Positions 47,584-55,424 of a DNA stretch of 64,000 bases are shown piece by piece. Position 1 is the stretch's first letter. Every line of letters begins with the position of its first letter. Both the position numbers and the translations under genes were made by a program. The notes below the pieces were generated by a model. It had not been told where the DNA came from and made no database searches. It saw only the letters and a list, made by a program, of their open reading frames with translations. The DNA lies in the NCBI RefSeq assembly GCF_900111125.1, contig NZ_FOGE01000001.1, positions 248,001-312,000 on the forward strand, in the 5' to 3' direction. Source of the DNA: Sphingobium sp. YR768 (GTDB taxonomy: Bacteria; Pseudomonadota; Alphaproteobacteria; Sphingomonadales; Sphingomonadaceae).

Positions 47584-49032
47584 ATGAAGAGACTGCTGGC
47601 CACCACCCTGCCCCTGATCGCGCTCATCGCTGCCCCTGCGCGCGCCGCGCCGCAGCAGGGCGACATGATGATCCGCCATGTCTCGGTCATCGATGTCGAA
47701 CATGGCCGCGCCAATGCCGATCAGGCCGTCGTCCTGCGCGGCGCGGATATCGTCGCGGTCGGCCCGGACAAGGCGATAGCCAAGGCGTGGCGGGCAACCG
47801 GCGCGATCGAGGGCAAGGGCCGCTTCCTCATCCCCGCACTATGGGACATGCACGTCCATTTCGGCGGCGGCCGGGACCTGATCGAGGAGAATAAGGCGCT
47901 CCTCCCCCTCTATGTCGCCCATGGCATCACCACCATCCGCGACTGTTCCGGCGACCTGCCCGACAATGTCCTGCAATGGCGCCACGACATCGCCAGCGGC
48001 AGCCTGTTCGGCCCGCGCCTGCTCACCTCCGGCGCGAAGATCGAGGGGATCGCCCCTGTCTGGAAGGGCACGATCGAAGTCGGCAGCAAGGCCGATGTGG
48101 ACGCCGCCATCACCCGGCTGCAACAGCGCGACCATGTCGACTTCGTGAAGATCACAGACAGCACGTTGAAGCCCGACCTGTTCCTCTATGCCGTATCACA
48201 GGCGAAGGCGCATGGCCTGCGCAGTTCGGGCCATATCCCGATGGCGCTGACCGTCGGGCAGGCGGTGGATGCGGGCATCAGTTCGATCGAGCATCTCGAC
48301 TATGCCTATAAGGCGGGCGTGAAGGATGAGGCCGCCATTGCCGCCGATTTCGCCGCCGGCCGCATCGACCGGGCGGAAGCCAATCGCCGCCTCGACAGCG
48401 GTTTCGACAGCGACACCGCCATGGCCGCCTATCGCAATTTCGCCGCGAAAAATGTGTTCGTCACGCCGACGCTCAACGGCAGCCGCATCCTGACCTATCT
48501 CGATCGCGATGCCCATGCGAACGATCCCTATCTCGCCTATATCGGGCCGAAGCTGCGCAAGACCTATGACTGGCGCATCCAGCGCGCCGCAGGGGCCGAC
48601 GCCGCCGCCATCGCCGCGCGCCACGATCATTTCGAACGCATGGCCGCCATATTGCCGCTGCTGCAACAGGCTGGCGTCACGATCATCGCCGGCACCGACG
48701 CAGGCTTCCTCAACAGCTTCAACTATCCCGGCATCGGCCTGCATGACGAATTGTCGCTGTTCGTGAAGGAGGGGCTCACCCCGGCCCAGGCGCTCTCCGC
48801 CGCCACCCGCGCCGGCCCCGCCTGGTTCGGCCAGCTCGACCGCTATGGCAGCGTGGAGGCGGGCAAGGCCGCCGACCTCGTCCTGCTCGACCGTAATCCG
48901 TTGCAGGATATCGAGGCCACCCGCGCCATCGCCACCGTCGTCATGCGCGGCAAAAGCTATGACCGCGCCGCGCTGGACGTCATGCTGGCCGACACGAAGG
49001 CCAAGGTCGCGAACTGGAACAAGACGCCCTGA
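47584..49032 (+). CDS. Secreted amidohydrolase family metallo-hydrolase
   Basis: 482 residues with a signal peptide (about 1-21, ending A-R-A-A). The amidohydrolase barrel shows D-M-H-V-H for the first metal, F-V-K-I-T-D with a possible carboxylated Lys, S-S-G-H-I-P and S-I-E-H-L-D for the second metal, and A-G-T-D-A-G with the catalytic Asp. The pattern is closest to imidazolonepropionase-like and Xaa-Pro/Xaa-Arg dipeptidase members that are periplasmic in related bacteria. Most likely a dipeptidase or cyclic amidase; substrate unknown. Possible iron control through the Fur-like site upstream. Confidence 0.82.
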   Translation: MKRLLATTLPLIALIAAPARAAPQQGDMMIRHVSVIDVEHGRANADQAVVLRGADIVAVGPDKAIAKAWRATGAIEGKGRFLIPALWDMHVHFGGGRDLIEENKALLPLYVAHGITTIRDCSGDLPDNVLQWRHDIASGSLFGPRLLTSGAKIEGIAPVWKGTIEVGSKADVDAAITRLQQRDHVDFVKITDSTLKPDLFLYAVSQAKAHGLRSSGHIPMALTVGQAVDAGISSIEHLDYAYKAGVKDEAAIAADFAAGRIDRAEANRRLDSGFDSDTAMAAYRNFAAKNVFVTPTLNGSRILTYLDRDAHANDPYLAYIGPKLRKTYDWRIQRAAGADAAAIAARHDHFERMAAILPLLQQAGVTIIAGTDAGFLNSFNYPGIGLHDELSLFVKEGLTPAQALSAATRAGPAWFGQLDRYGSVEAGKAADLVLLDRNPLQDIEATRAIATVVMRGKSYDRAALDVMLADTKAKVANWNKTP

Positions 49033-49088
49033 AACGCTGCCGTTTCGCGTCGTCCAGCACTGCGCCATGATTTGAACCGTGACGTTCG

Positions 49089-49154
49089 GTTCCCCGGCGC
49101 AGGCCGGGGTCCAGTGCCACGCAAGGGGCTGGACCCCGGCCTGCGCCGGGGAAC
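49089..49154. repeat. REPIN: paired GTTCCCCGG-family palindromes
   Basis: Two 26-bp units, inverted and identical, are spaced by 14 bp. Each unit is itself a palindrome with core TTCCCCGGCGCAGGCCGGGG. It lies in the gap between the amidohydrolase and the lyase gene. A single unit occurs at 3566. Confidence 0.88.
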
Positions 49155-49280
49155 GCCAGATATGTGTCGATGTCTGCGCACAATGCCATTGTCCGCGCCA
49201 AGCAAAATGCTATCCCTTCGATTGCATCAATTTCCACCATGCGTTACCACGTTCCACAAAATGGATATGTGGAGACGAAG

Positions 49281-50549
49281 ATGCGTGGAAAAGGGCTGAC
49301 CTTGATGGGCGTTTTGCCGCTGCTGGTCGCGGCGGCCCCGGCACCTCAACCAGCCAGCTGGATCGACACCACCGGCCACCGCATCGTCCGCGTCGATGAT
49401 CGCCCCGGCAATTACGGCCTCTATTTCAACTATAACCCGTTCACCCCGGACGGGAAGCGGATGATCTACCTGACGCCGGAGGGCATCCGCGTTGCCGACA
49501 CCAGCAACTGGACCACGAAGCTGGTGCTGAAGGAAAAGATCGACCGGTTGCTCTTCGTCGGCAATCGCGCGCCGGTCGCCTATTACAGCACCAGTCCGAT
49601 CGGCAATGAAGCCGCCTCCACCATCTGGTCGGTCGATCTCGACACCGGCCAGCGCCGCCGCATCGCCGACCTTCCGGGTGGCCGCATCGCGTCGATCAAT
49701 GCCGACGATACGCTGCTCGCCGGCCATCGCGAGCTAGCCCCGCCGCCCGCCGCCATCGCCGCGCAGGGCAATCGCGATCCGAAAACCGGCTCCCCCACCT
49801 ATGCCGCCAATGGCCCGGACGGAAAGCCCCTGCCCTTCGCCGTCGCCAAGGAACAATGGATGGCCAAGCGCCTCGCCGCCGGGGTGCCGATGGAAATCTT
49901 CACCATCGACATCCGCACCGGCGAACGCAAAACCGTAACCCAGTCGAACGACTGGCTGAACCATGTCCTTTTCTCGCCATCGGACCCGACCCTCCTATCC
50001 TATTGCCATGAAGGACCGTGGCAGAAGGTTGACCGCATCTGGACCATCCGCACCGACGGCAGCCAGAAGACGAAAGTGCATCAGCGCACATTTCAGGGCG
50101 AAATCGCCGGCCATGAATATTGGGCGCCGGACGGCCGCACCATCTGGTATGACCTCATCCAGCCGATGGGCGTACGCTGGCTCGCCAGCCTCGACGTAGT
50201 GAGCGGCAAGCGCATCTGGTACAGACTGGGCGAAGGGCAAGGCAGCTATCATTACAGCTCCTCGCCGGACAACCGCCTCTTTTCCGGCGACGGCAATGAT
50301 GAGGGGAAATATATCAGCCTCTTCCATACCCGCGCCGACACCAATCCGCGCGTGCCCGATACGCTGGACGGCGACAGGCTGATCGCGGCCGGCGACCTGC
50401 AGACCGAGCGGCTCGCCGACCTGTCGAAACAGGATTATACGCTGGAACCCAACCAGCATTTCACCCCCGACGGCAAATGGCTGGTCTACCGCGCGAATGT
50501 GGAGGGCAAGCCGGCCATCTATGCGGTGGAAGTGGCGAAAGCGCAGTAA
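49281..50549 (+). CDS. Oligogalacturonate lyase-like protein (PL22)
   Basis: 422 residues. A weak signal peptide (about 1-22, L-M-G-V-L-P-L-L-V-A-A-A-P-A) is followed by a seven-bladed propeller. The PL22 segments are D-W-L-N-H-V-L-F-S-P-S-D-P-T-L-L-S-Y-C-H-E-G and G-H-E-Y-W-A-P-D-G-R-T-I-W-Y-D-L, with His residues that hold the metal in oligogalacturonate lyases. Such enzymes split unsaturated digalacturonate from pectin breakdown. The common cytoplasmic form has no signal, so export here would be a difference. GGAG lies seven bases before the chosen ATG. No other pectin genes are near except the unrelated GH43. Confidence 0.78.
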   Translation: MRGKGLTLMGVLPLLVAAAPAPQPASWIDTTGHRIVRVDDRPGNYGLYFNYNPFTPDGKRMIYLTPEGIRVADTSNWTTKLVLKEKIDRLLFVGNRAPVAYYSTSPIGNEAASTIWSVDLDTGQRRRIADLPGGRIASINADDTLLAGHRELAPPPAAIAAQGNRDPKTGSPTYAANGPDGKPLPFAVAKEQWMAKRLAAGVPMEIFTIDIRTGERKTVTQSNDWLNHVLFSPSDPTLLSYCHEGPWQKVDRIWTIRTDGSQKTKVHQRTFQGEIAGHEYWAPDGRTIWYDLIQPMGVRWLASLDVVSGKRIWYRLGEGQGSYHYSSSPDNRLFSGDGNDEGKYISLFHTRADTNPRVPDTLDGDRLIAAGDLQTERLADLSKQDYTLEPNQHFTPDGKWLVYRANVEGKPAIYAVEVAKAQ

Positions 50550-50558
50550 CAAAGCGAC

Positions 50559-50624
50559 GTGCTCCTGCGAAGGCAGGAGCCCAGTTCAGACCGTGGGACT
50601 GGGCTCCTGCCTTCGCAGGAGCAC
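50559..50624. repeat. REPIN: paired GCTCCTGCGAAGGCAGGAGC units
   Basis: Two 26-bp units, exact inverted copies, with a 14-bp spacer. Between the ends of two convergent genes; may stop transcription from both sides. Confidence 0.9.
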
Positions 50625-50633
50625 ATTGTAGCG

Positions 50634-51101
50634 TCAGGCGCTCGCGGCCGAGGTCTCACACAAGGCTTTGAATTGCGCCATCATCTGGTCCCAGCCGGGA
50701 TGGAAGCCCATTTCCTCATGCCGGGCCTTCGCCTCCACGTCCCAATGGCGGGCGGTGGCGGTGAAGCGTGTGCCTTCACCCTCATCCTCGAACCGCCAGA
50801 GCGCGGTCATGAAAGGCGTCTGCGGCACCCAGCCCGACGCATAAGCATCGGTCGTCACCGCCAGTGCGTTCGGCACCACTTCCAGAAACACGCCCTCCAT
50901 CGGCCCGGTTTCCTCGCCATCGGGGCCGAACATCTGCACCGCGCTCCGCCCGCCGGGGCGCAGATCCTGTTCGATCACCTCGGCCCGCCAGGGCTTGGGG
51001 CAGAACCATTCCTCCTTCAGGTCGACCCACACTTTCCAGCATATGTCACGCGGCGCGGCGATATGGCAGGTGACCGACAGTTCTTGGCTTTCGCTGCTCA
51101 T
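50634..51101 (-). CDS. SRPBCC (AHSA1-like) family protein
   Basis: 155 residues, matching the START-like SRPBCC fold of the AHSA1 type: I-A-A-P-R-D-I-C-W-K-V-W-V-D near the start, P-G-G-R-S-A-V-Q-M, and G-F-H-P-G-W-D-Q-M-M-A-Q-F near the end. The cavity protein binds hydrophobic ligands; function unknown. The ATG overlaps the stop of the PhnB-like gene by four bases (ATGA), so the two are translated together. Last gene of a five-gene minus-strand run. Confidence 0.85.
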   Translation of the reverse strand: MSSESQELSVTCHIAAPRDICWKVWVDLKEEWFCPKPWRAEVIEQDLRPGGRSAVQMFGPDGEETGPMEGVFLEVVPNALAVTTDAYASGWVPQTPFMTALWRFEDEGEGTRFTATARHWDVEAKARHEEMGFHPGWDQMMAQFKALCETSAASA

Positions 51102-51604
51102 GCTATTTCCCCCTTGGCCGCTTTCCCTTCGAAGGCCGCCTGCATCGCGGCGGTGTCCAGCTTCCGCATGGTCATCATCACGCCCATCATCCGGGCGATC
51201 CCCTCGCGGTCGTCGGTCTTGTAATTGTCCATGATCTGCCGCGTCACCAATTGCCAGCAAAGGCCATATTTGTCCGTAACCCAACCGCACGGCCCATCCT
51301 TGCCGCCATCGGCGGTCAGCGCGTCGAAATAGCGGTCCAGTTCCGCCTGATCCGCGCAGGCGACGGACAATGACACCGCCTCATCGAACTGAAATTGCGG
51401 ACCGCCGTTCAGCGCCTGATAGCTTTGCCCGAAGAGTGAAAACTCGACCAGCAGCACGCTGCCACCCGGCAACGGCGAAGGCGGCGGATTGTCCTGCGGA
51501 TAATAGCTGACATGGTCGATCGATCCGCCAAAGACGGACACATAATATTGCGCCGCCTCCAACCCATTGCCGTCGAACCAGAGACAGGGGGTGATCTTGT
51601 CCAT
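51098..51604 (-). CDS. VOC-superfamily protein, PhnB-like
   Basis: 168 residues. It begins M-D-K-I-T-P-C-L-W-F-D-G-N-G-L-E-A-A-Q-Y-Y, the standard PhnB-type (DUF899-free) vicinal-oxygen-chelate start, and includes F-G-Q-S-Y-Q-A-L-N-G-G-P and C-G-W-V-T-D-K-Y-G-L-C-W-Q. An extra 40-residue helical tail follows. Likely a small metal- or ligand-binding enzyme. Start overlaps the last base of the preceding gene; stop overlaps the SRPBCC start. Confidence 0.85.
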   Translation of the reverse strand: MDKITPCLWFDGNGLEAAQYYVSVFGGSIDHVSYYPQDNPPPSPLPGGSVLLVEFSLFGQSYQALNGGPQFQFDEAVSLSVACADQAELDRYFDALTADGGKDGPCGWVTDKYGLCWQLVTRQIMDNYKTDDREGIARMMGVMMTMRKLDTAAMQAAFEGKAAKGEIA

Positions 51605-52401
51605 CACGCCGCCCCCTTCATGCCCACCAGAGCGAACATAGCGCCCTGCGGATCGGTCGCCTGAATGATCCAGCCGCCGCCCGGCACCTCCATGGGGCCG
51701 TTCAGCACCGTGCCGCCGCCCGCCTTCACCTTCTCCACCGCGACATCGATATCGCCGACGACGAAGTAGAAGAGCCAGGCGGGTCGCGGCATTTCCTTGG
51801 GCAACGGCATGATGCCGCCCGTCATATCCTGAAAATCGCTGCCGCCGCTCTGGGACACAAGCTGGTAGCTGCCCATCTCGCCCATATCCATGGCGTCGCC
51901 CGTCGTCCAACCGAACTGGCCAGTGTAGAAGGCCAGATCCTTGCCGAAGTCACCGGCATAAAGTTCATGCCAGCCGACATGCCCCGGCGCCATCGGCGGC
52001 GGACCATCCATGCCGTCGGGACTGGAGCCCTTCAGCAGCATGAACACCGCGCCGCCCGGATCGGCCATCACCACAAAACGGCCGACGCCGGGTATATCCT
52101 CCGCCGCCCGCATCACCTTGCCACCGGCCGCACTCAGTCGCTCCGCGTCCGCATCGACATCTGCCGAACCGACATAGCCGCCCCACCAGGGCGTCATGCC
52201 ACAATCCTTCGCCTCAGCCGGGATCGCCATGACCCCGCCTAGCGGCCCGGCGCTGCCCGACACGACATGATAGGGCTCGCCCAAATCGCCGCCAAAGGGC
52301 GCGTTGGTCCAGCCGACCACATCGCCATAAAAAGCCAGCGCCGCTTCGGGATCGCTGGTCATCAATTCATACCAGAAGAATTTGCCGCTAAAGTCGGTCA
52401 T
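51604..52401 (-). CDS. Two-domain VOC (glyoxalase-like) protein
   Basis: 265 residues made of two similar VOC halves: F-F-W-Y-E-L-M-T-S-D-P-E-A-A-L-A-F-Y-G near residue 8 and V-G-W-H-E-L-Y-A-G-D-F-G-K-D-L-A-F-Y near 145. Each half ends in a D-P-x-G-A-x-F-x-L motif. The layout is like the CFP32 group of two-domain glyoxalase-like proteins. AGGAGAAACATC precedes the ATG. Substrate unknown; probably detoxification. Confidence 0.87.
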   Translation of the reverse strand: MTDFSGKFFWYELMTSDPEAALAFYGDVVGWTNAPFGGDLGEPYHVVSGSAGPLGGVMAIPAEAKDCGMTPWWGGYVGSADVDADAERLSAAGGKVMRAAEDIPGVGRFVVMADPGGAVFMLLKGSSPDGMDGPPPMAPGHVGWHELYAGDFGKDLAFYTGQFGWTTGDAMDMGEMGSYQLVSQSGGSDFQDMTGGIMPLPKEMPRPAWLFYFVVGDIDVAVEKVKAGGGTVLNGPMEVPGGGWIIQATDPQGAMFALVGMKGAA

Positions 52402-52432
52402 GATGTTTCTCCTGAAAAAGGGGGCAGGTGTC

Positions 52433-52507
52433 GTGCTCCTGCGAACGCAGGAGCCCAGGGTCGAACCAAGTGCCCTACATCCCGGGCTCCGGCCTTCGCC
52501 GGAGCAC
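52433..52507. repeat. REPIN of the GCTCCTGCGAAGGCAGGAGC family (diverged right unit)
   Basis: The left unit is GTGCTCCTGCGAACGCAGGAGC, the right unit reads GGGCTCCGGCCTTCGCCGGAGC. It separates the VOC gene from the DUF1428 gene inside an otherwise tight minus-strand run. Confidence 0.85.
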
Positions 52508-52513
52508 GACCTT

Positions 52514-52876
52514 CTAAGCCTTCGCGTCCAGCAGCACCTCGAACCCGCCATAAATCAGCCGCGCGCCGATGAAGGGCATGTCCTCGCCCTCCTTGGGCTG
52601 CATGCGTTCATCCTTCATGACTTTTTCGGCCCCGGCATCGCGGGTTTCCTTGTCAGGCCATTCGATCCAGGAAAAGACGACTTCCTCATCTTCCTCCGCG
52701 ATCACGGCTGTTCGGAAGTCGTTGACCTTGCCCGGCTTGATATCGTTCGCCCAGCATTCCACCACGCGCAGCGCGCCATATTCGATGAAGATCGGCGCGG
52801 CATAGGCCGCGACCTCACGATAGCGTTCCTTGTTGCCCTTGGGCACCGGGATCACGAAACCGTCCATATAGGCCAT
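52514..52876 (-). CDS. DUF1428 family protein
   Basis: 120 residues, full length for the family. It begins M-A-Y-M-D-G-F-V-I-P-V-P and includes G-A-L-R-V-V-E-C-W, F-S-W-I-E-W-P-D-K-E-T-R-D and the C-terminal F-I-G-A-R-L-I-Y-G-G-F. It is a ferredoxin-like fold of unknown function, often found next to VOC and SRPBCC genes, as here. Confidence 0.9.
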   Translation of the reverse strand: MAYMDGFVIPVPKGNKERYREVAAYAAPIFIEYGALRVVECWANDIKPGKVNDFRTAVIAEEDEEVVFSWIEWPDKETRDAGAEKVMKDERMQPKEGEDMPFIGARLIYGGFEVLLDAKA

Positions 52877-52899
52877 TTTCTCTCTCCTCTTCGGCTTGC

Positions 52900-53340
52900 T
52901 TATGCTTCGGCGGGCTGACCGGCCGCCATCATCGCCTCCATATCCATCCACATCACTTCCCAGATATGGCCGTCCAGATCGGCGAAGTTGCGGCCGAACA
53001 TGAAGCCATGATCCTGCCGGGGGTTGGGTTCGCTGCCGCCCGCCGCCAGCGCCTTGTCCACCGTCGCATTCACCGCGTCGCGGCTCGTCTCGCTCAAACA
53101 CAGCAGCACCTGGGCGGTTTCATGCGCATCGGGAATGGCGCGCGGGGTGAAGCTGCGGAACCGGTCATGGGTCAGCAGCATGACATGGATCGTCTCGGAG
53201 AATGTCAGCATCTGCGCATTGTCGTCAGCGAAATCCCGGTTCGGCACCGCGCCGACCGCTTCATAGAAAGCTATCGCGGCGGGCAAGTCACTGACCGGCA
53301 GGTTGACGAAAATCATCTTCGGAGCGGGTTCATTGGCCAT
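52900..53340 (-). CDS. VOC-superfamily (glyoxalase/bleomycin resistance-like) protein
   Basis: 146 residues: K-M-I-F-V-N-L-P-V-S-D-L-P-A-A-I-A-F-Y-E-A near the start, and D-L-D-G-H-I-W-E-V-M-W-M-D at the end, the typical VOC frame. First gene of the minus-strand run, divergent from the HxlR-type regulator at 53452. A preceding GTG adds one codon only. Substrate unknown. Confidence 0.88.
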   Translation of the reverse strand: MANEPAPKMIFVNLPVSDLPAAIAFYEAVGAVPNRDFADDNAQMLTFSETIHVMLLTHDRFRSFTPRAIPDAHETAQVLLCLSETSRDAVNATVDKALAAGGSEPNPRQDHGFMFGRNFADLDGHIWEVMWMDMEAMMAAGQPAEA

Positions 53341-53433
53341 CACGCTTCTCCTCTGAATTTTCAGGCGATCGCATGATCCTGCGACTCACCGCTTGAACTT
53401 TGTGCGCCCGATGATTATTTTCTGCAACAGTTA

Positions 53434-53450
53434 AGTTAGAAAAGATAACT
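53434..53450. promoter_or_regulatory. Candidate operator between the VOC run and its HxlR regulator
   Basis: AGTTAGAAAAGATAACT is a 5-7-5 inverted repeat (AGTTA/TAACT) that ends two bases before the HxlR gene start. HxlR-type regulators commonly bind such short inverted repeats near their own promoter. Function inferred. Confidence 0.45.
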
Positions 53451-53451
53451 A

Positions 53452-54135
53452 ATGAGTCAGAAACGCGCCTATCAGGACGGATGCGCCGTCGCTCACGCCC
53501 TCGACATCATCGGCGATCGCTGGGCGATGCCGATCATGCGCGAACTGATGCTGGGGCCAAAGCGCTTCACCGATCTGCGCGCCGGTCTGCCCGGAATCAG
53601 CGCCAATGTGCTGACGCAAAGGCTGGAGGAACTGGAAGCCTCCAGCATCCTGATCCGTCGCCGCCTGCCCCCGCCCGCCGCCAGCCAGATTTACGAACTG
53701 ACCGATTGGGGCCGCGAGTCGGAAATATTGTTTCAGGTGCTGGGCCGCTGGGCCTGCCGATCGCCCACGATGCAGCCGGGCAAGCCGATGAGTCCGGTGT
53801 CGGTGGTCCTGTCGATGCGCACGATGATCGACCGCAGCCGCATCGGCGATCTCGATGCCACGATCGGCTTCCGCTTCGGCGAGGAAGAATTTCGCGCCAC
53901 GCTCGGGGAGGGCAACTTCCTGATCGACCGGGGCGACGTGGCCGGTGCGGACACGATCCTGCGCGGCGACCAGAATGCGCTGGTCGCGGTCCTCTATGGC
54001 GGCGCGCGCTATGCCGACATGGCGGGCGCCCTGACGGTGGAGGGAGACACGGCACTGGCCGAACATTTCGCCACGCTCTTCCCCCTGCCCCCCAAGGCGC
54101 CCGATATGGTCAACCCTGCGCAGACAGCTTCATAA
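53452..54135 (+). CDS. HxlR-family regulator with C-terminal SCP2-like domain
   Basis: 227 residues. The N-terminal winged helix shows the HxlR pattern: C-A-V-A-H-A-L-D-I-I-G-D-R-W, then G-P-K-R-F-T-D-L-R-A-G-L-P-G-I-S-A-N-V-L, then L-E-E-L-E-A-S. The C-terminal 100 residues (F-G-E-E-E-F-R-A-T-L; A-D-T-I-L-R-G-D; A-L-V-A-V-L-Y-G-G) look like an SCP2 sterol-carrier-type domain, which could bind a hydrophobic effector. Divergent from the VOC/DUF1428/SRPBCC run, which it probably controls. Its 3' end overlaps the gdx gene on the other strand. Confidence 0.87.
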   Translation: MSQKRAYQDGCAVAHALDIIGDRWAMPIMRELMLGPKRFTDLRAGLPGISANVLTQRLEELEASSILIRRRLPPPAASQIYELTDWGRESEILFQVLGRWACRSPTMQPGKPMSPVSVVLSMRTMIDRSRIGDLDATIGFRFGEEEFRATLGEGNFLIDRGDVAGADTILRGDQNALVAVLYGGARYADMAGALTVEGDTALAEHFATLFPLPPKAPDMVNPAQTAS

Positions 54136-54430
54136 GCACCAGACCGCACAGGATCAGCCCGGCCGCCACAAGCCGCGCCGGGCTGATCGCCTCGCCCAGA
54201 AAAGCGACCCCCACCGCGAACGCGCCCAGGGCGCCGATCCCCGTCCAGATCATATAGGCCGTGCCCAGCGGCAGGCTGCGCATCGCCAGCGACAGCAGGC
54301 CGAAACTGGCGATCATTGCACCCAGCGTGATCAGGCTGGGGATCAGTCGCGTGAACCCCTGCGACTGTTTCATCGCAAAGGCCCAGATGATTTCCAGCAG
54401 ACCGGCAAAAAATAACGCAATCCAGGCCAT
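54110..54430 (-). CDS. gdx: Guanidinium exporter Gdx (SugE), SMR family
   Basis: 106 residues with four membrane spans. The N-terminus M-A-W-I-A-L-F-F-A-G-L-L-E-I-I-W-A has the essential Glu of small multidrug-resistance proteins (Glu13). G-T-A-Y-M-I-W-T-G-I-G-A in span 3 is the Gdx/SugE-type pattern. Members of this branch export guanidinium in exchange for protons as an antiparallel dimer. The leader upstream (54434-54503) has features of a guanidine-II riboswitch. Convergent overlap of 26 bp with the HxlR gene. Confidence 0.9.
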   Translation of the reverse strand: MAWIALFFAGLLEIIWAFAMKQSQGFTRLIPSLITLGAMIASFGLLSLAMRSLPLGTAYMIWTGIGALGAFAVGVAFLGEAISPARLVAAGLILCGLVLMKLSAQG

Positions 54431-54433
54431 GAC

Positions 54434-54503
54434 GGCTCTCCTTCAAGAGAGCCGGGCCGTCCCGGACTTGAAACCCGCGCGATGCAGGGGAGGACGTGGC
54501 CTC
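54434..54503 (-). promoter_or_regulatory. Candidate guanidine-II (mini-ykkC)-like riboswitch in the gdx leader
   Basis: Read on the minus strand, a hairpin CCGGG-ACGG-CCCGG (54465-54452) has the ACGR tetraloop that defines guanidine-II hairpins. An upstream hairpin GAGG-CCACGT-CCTC (54503-54490) contains ACG but not a strict ACGR loop. Directly downstream, GGCTCTC (54453-54447) and GAGAGCC (54440-54434) form a 7-bp stem holding the AAGGAG ribosome site, and its first two bases are shared with the ACGG hairpin, so the two structures compete. The target gene fits exactly. The irregular first hairpin is the weak point. Confidence 0.5.
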
Positions 54504-54517
54504 GCTTGTCGGGAAGA

Positions 54518-54546
54518 CAGATAGGCCTGCCCTATACAGGAGGCAA
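54518..54546 (-). promoter_or_regulatory. Sigma70-like promoter of gdx
   Basis: On the minus strand TTGCCT, a 17-bp spacer and TATCTG give a start near 54510, about 80 nt before the gdx ATG, just upstream of the candidate riboswitch hairpins. Confidence 0.5.
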
Positions 54547-54560
54547 GCCCAGCAATCACC

Positions 54561-54635
54561 GTGCTCCTGCGAAAGCAGGAGCCCAGTGTCGAACGATGTG
54601 CCCAGCATTCTGGGCTCCTGCTTTCGCAGGAGCAC
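54561..54635. repeat. REPIN of the GCTCCTGCGAAAGCAGGAGC variant
   Basis: Two inverted units with an A-A instead of A-G at the centre of each (GCTCCTGCGAAAGCAGGAGC). It lies between the gdx promoter and the end of the SDR gene. Confidence 0.88.
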
Positions 54636-54641
54636 TGATAC

Positions 54642-55382
54642 TCAATGCCCTCCGTTCAGCATCCCGAACACCTGCGCGAATTCGCCGCGCTTCGTGGCTT
54701 CACTCAGGAACTTCACCCGCTCGACATGGATTTCGTCCGGCGTCGGTTCCTGCCGCAGCAGCGCCATGGTTTCGGCGATGAAGCCCGCCAGCGGCATCAT
54801 CTGGTCATTTTCGGCATGGCCGGGCATCAAGTCGGTCTGCACGCCGGGCGGCACGATCTCGACCACGTCCACGCTGGTCGCCTTCAACTGTTCGCGCAGC
54901 GCGATCGACCAGCCATGGATCGCCGCCTTGGTCGCGCTATAGGTCGGCGTCGCCGCCAGCGGGACGAAAGCCAGCCCCGACGACACGGTCAGGATCGTCG
55001 ACGCCGCCTGCGCCTCCAGATGCGGCAGCAGCGCATGGGCCAGCCGTATCGGACCTAGCAGATTGGTCGCCACCGTGGCTTCGGCGATGGCCAGGTCGAT
55101 CTTTTCCTCCGCCACCATGATCCCGGCGTTCAGCAATATGGCGTCGAGCGACGGGAAATCCGCGACCAGCTTCGCCGCGAAGGCGATGATCGCCGCCGGA
55201 TCTTCCATGTCGAGCGTCATTGCCGCCATGCCGGGATGCGCCGCCACGACTGCGTCCAGCGCCGCCTGCCGCCGCCCGGCGATGATCACCTGATTGCCCG
55301 CGGCATGGAATTCATGCGCCAGCGCCGCGCCGATGCCCGATCCGCCGCCGGTGATGAGGATGGTGTTGCCTGCATTTTTCAT
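54642..55382 (-). CDS. Short-chain dehydrogenase/reductase
   Basis: 246 residues. The NAD(P)-binding T-G-G-G-S-G-I-G is at residues 11-18, N-A-G-I-M at about 88, the catalytic Ser in L-T-V-S-S-G, and Y-S-A-T-K with the Tyr and Lys. Resembles DltE/YdfG-like oxidoreductases; the substrate is unknown. Divergent from an HxlR regulator, a common pairing in which the regulator represses the reductase. Confidence 0.9.
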   Translation of the reverse strand: MKNAGNTILITGGGSGIGAALAHEFHAAGNQVIIAGRRQAALDAVVAAHPGMAAMTLDMEDPAAIIAFAAKLVADFPSLDAILLNAGIMVAEEKIDLAIAEATVATNLLGPIRLAHALLPHLEAQAASTILTVSSGLAFVPLAATPTYSATKAAIHGWSIALREQLKATSVDVVEIVPPGVQTDLMPGHAENDQMMPLAGFIAETMALLRQEPTPDEIHVERVKFLSEATKRGEFAQVFGMLNGGH

Positions 55383-55424
55383 GGGGAAGCTCCTTCAATT
55401 GGCTTGAAAGGCAATTTAGACCTA

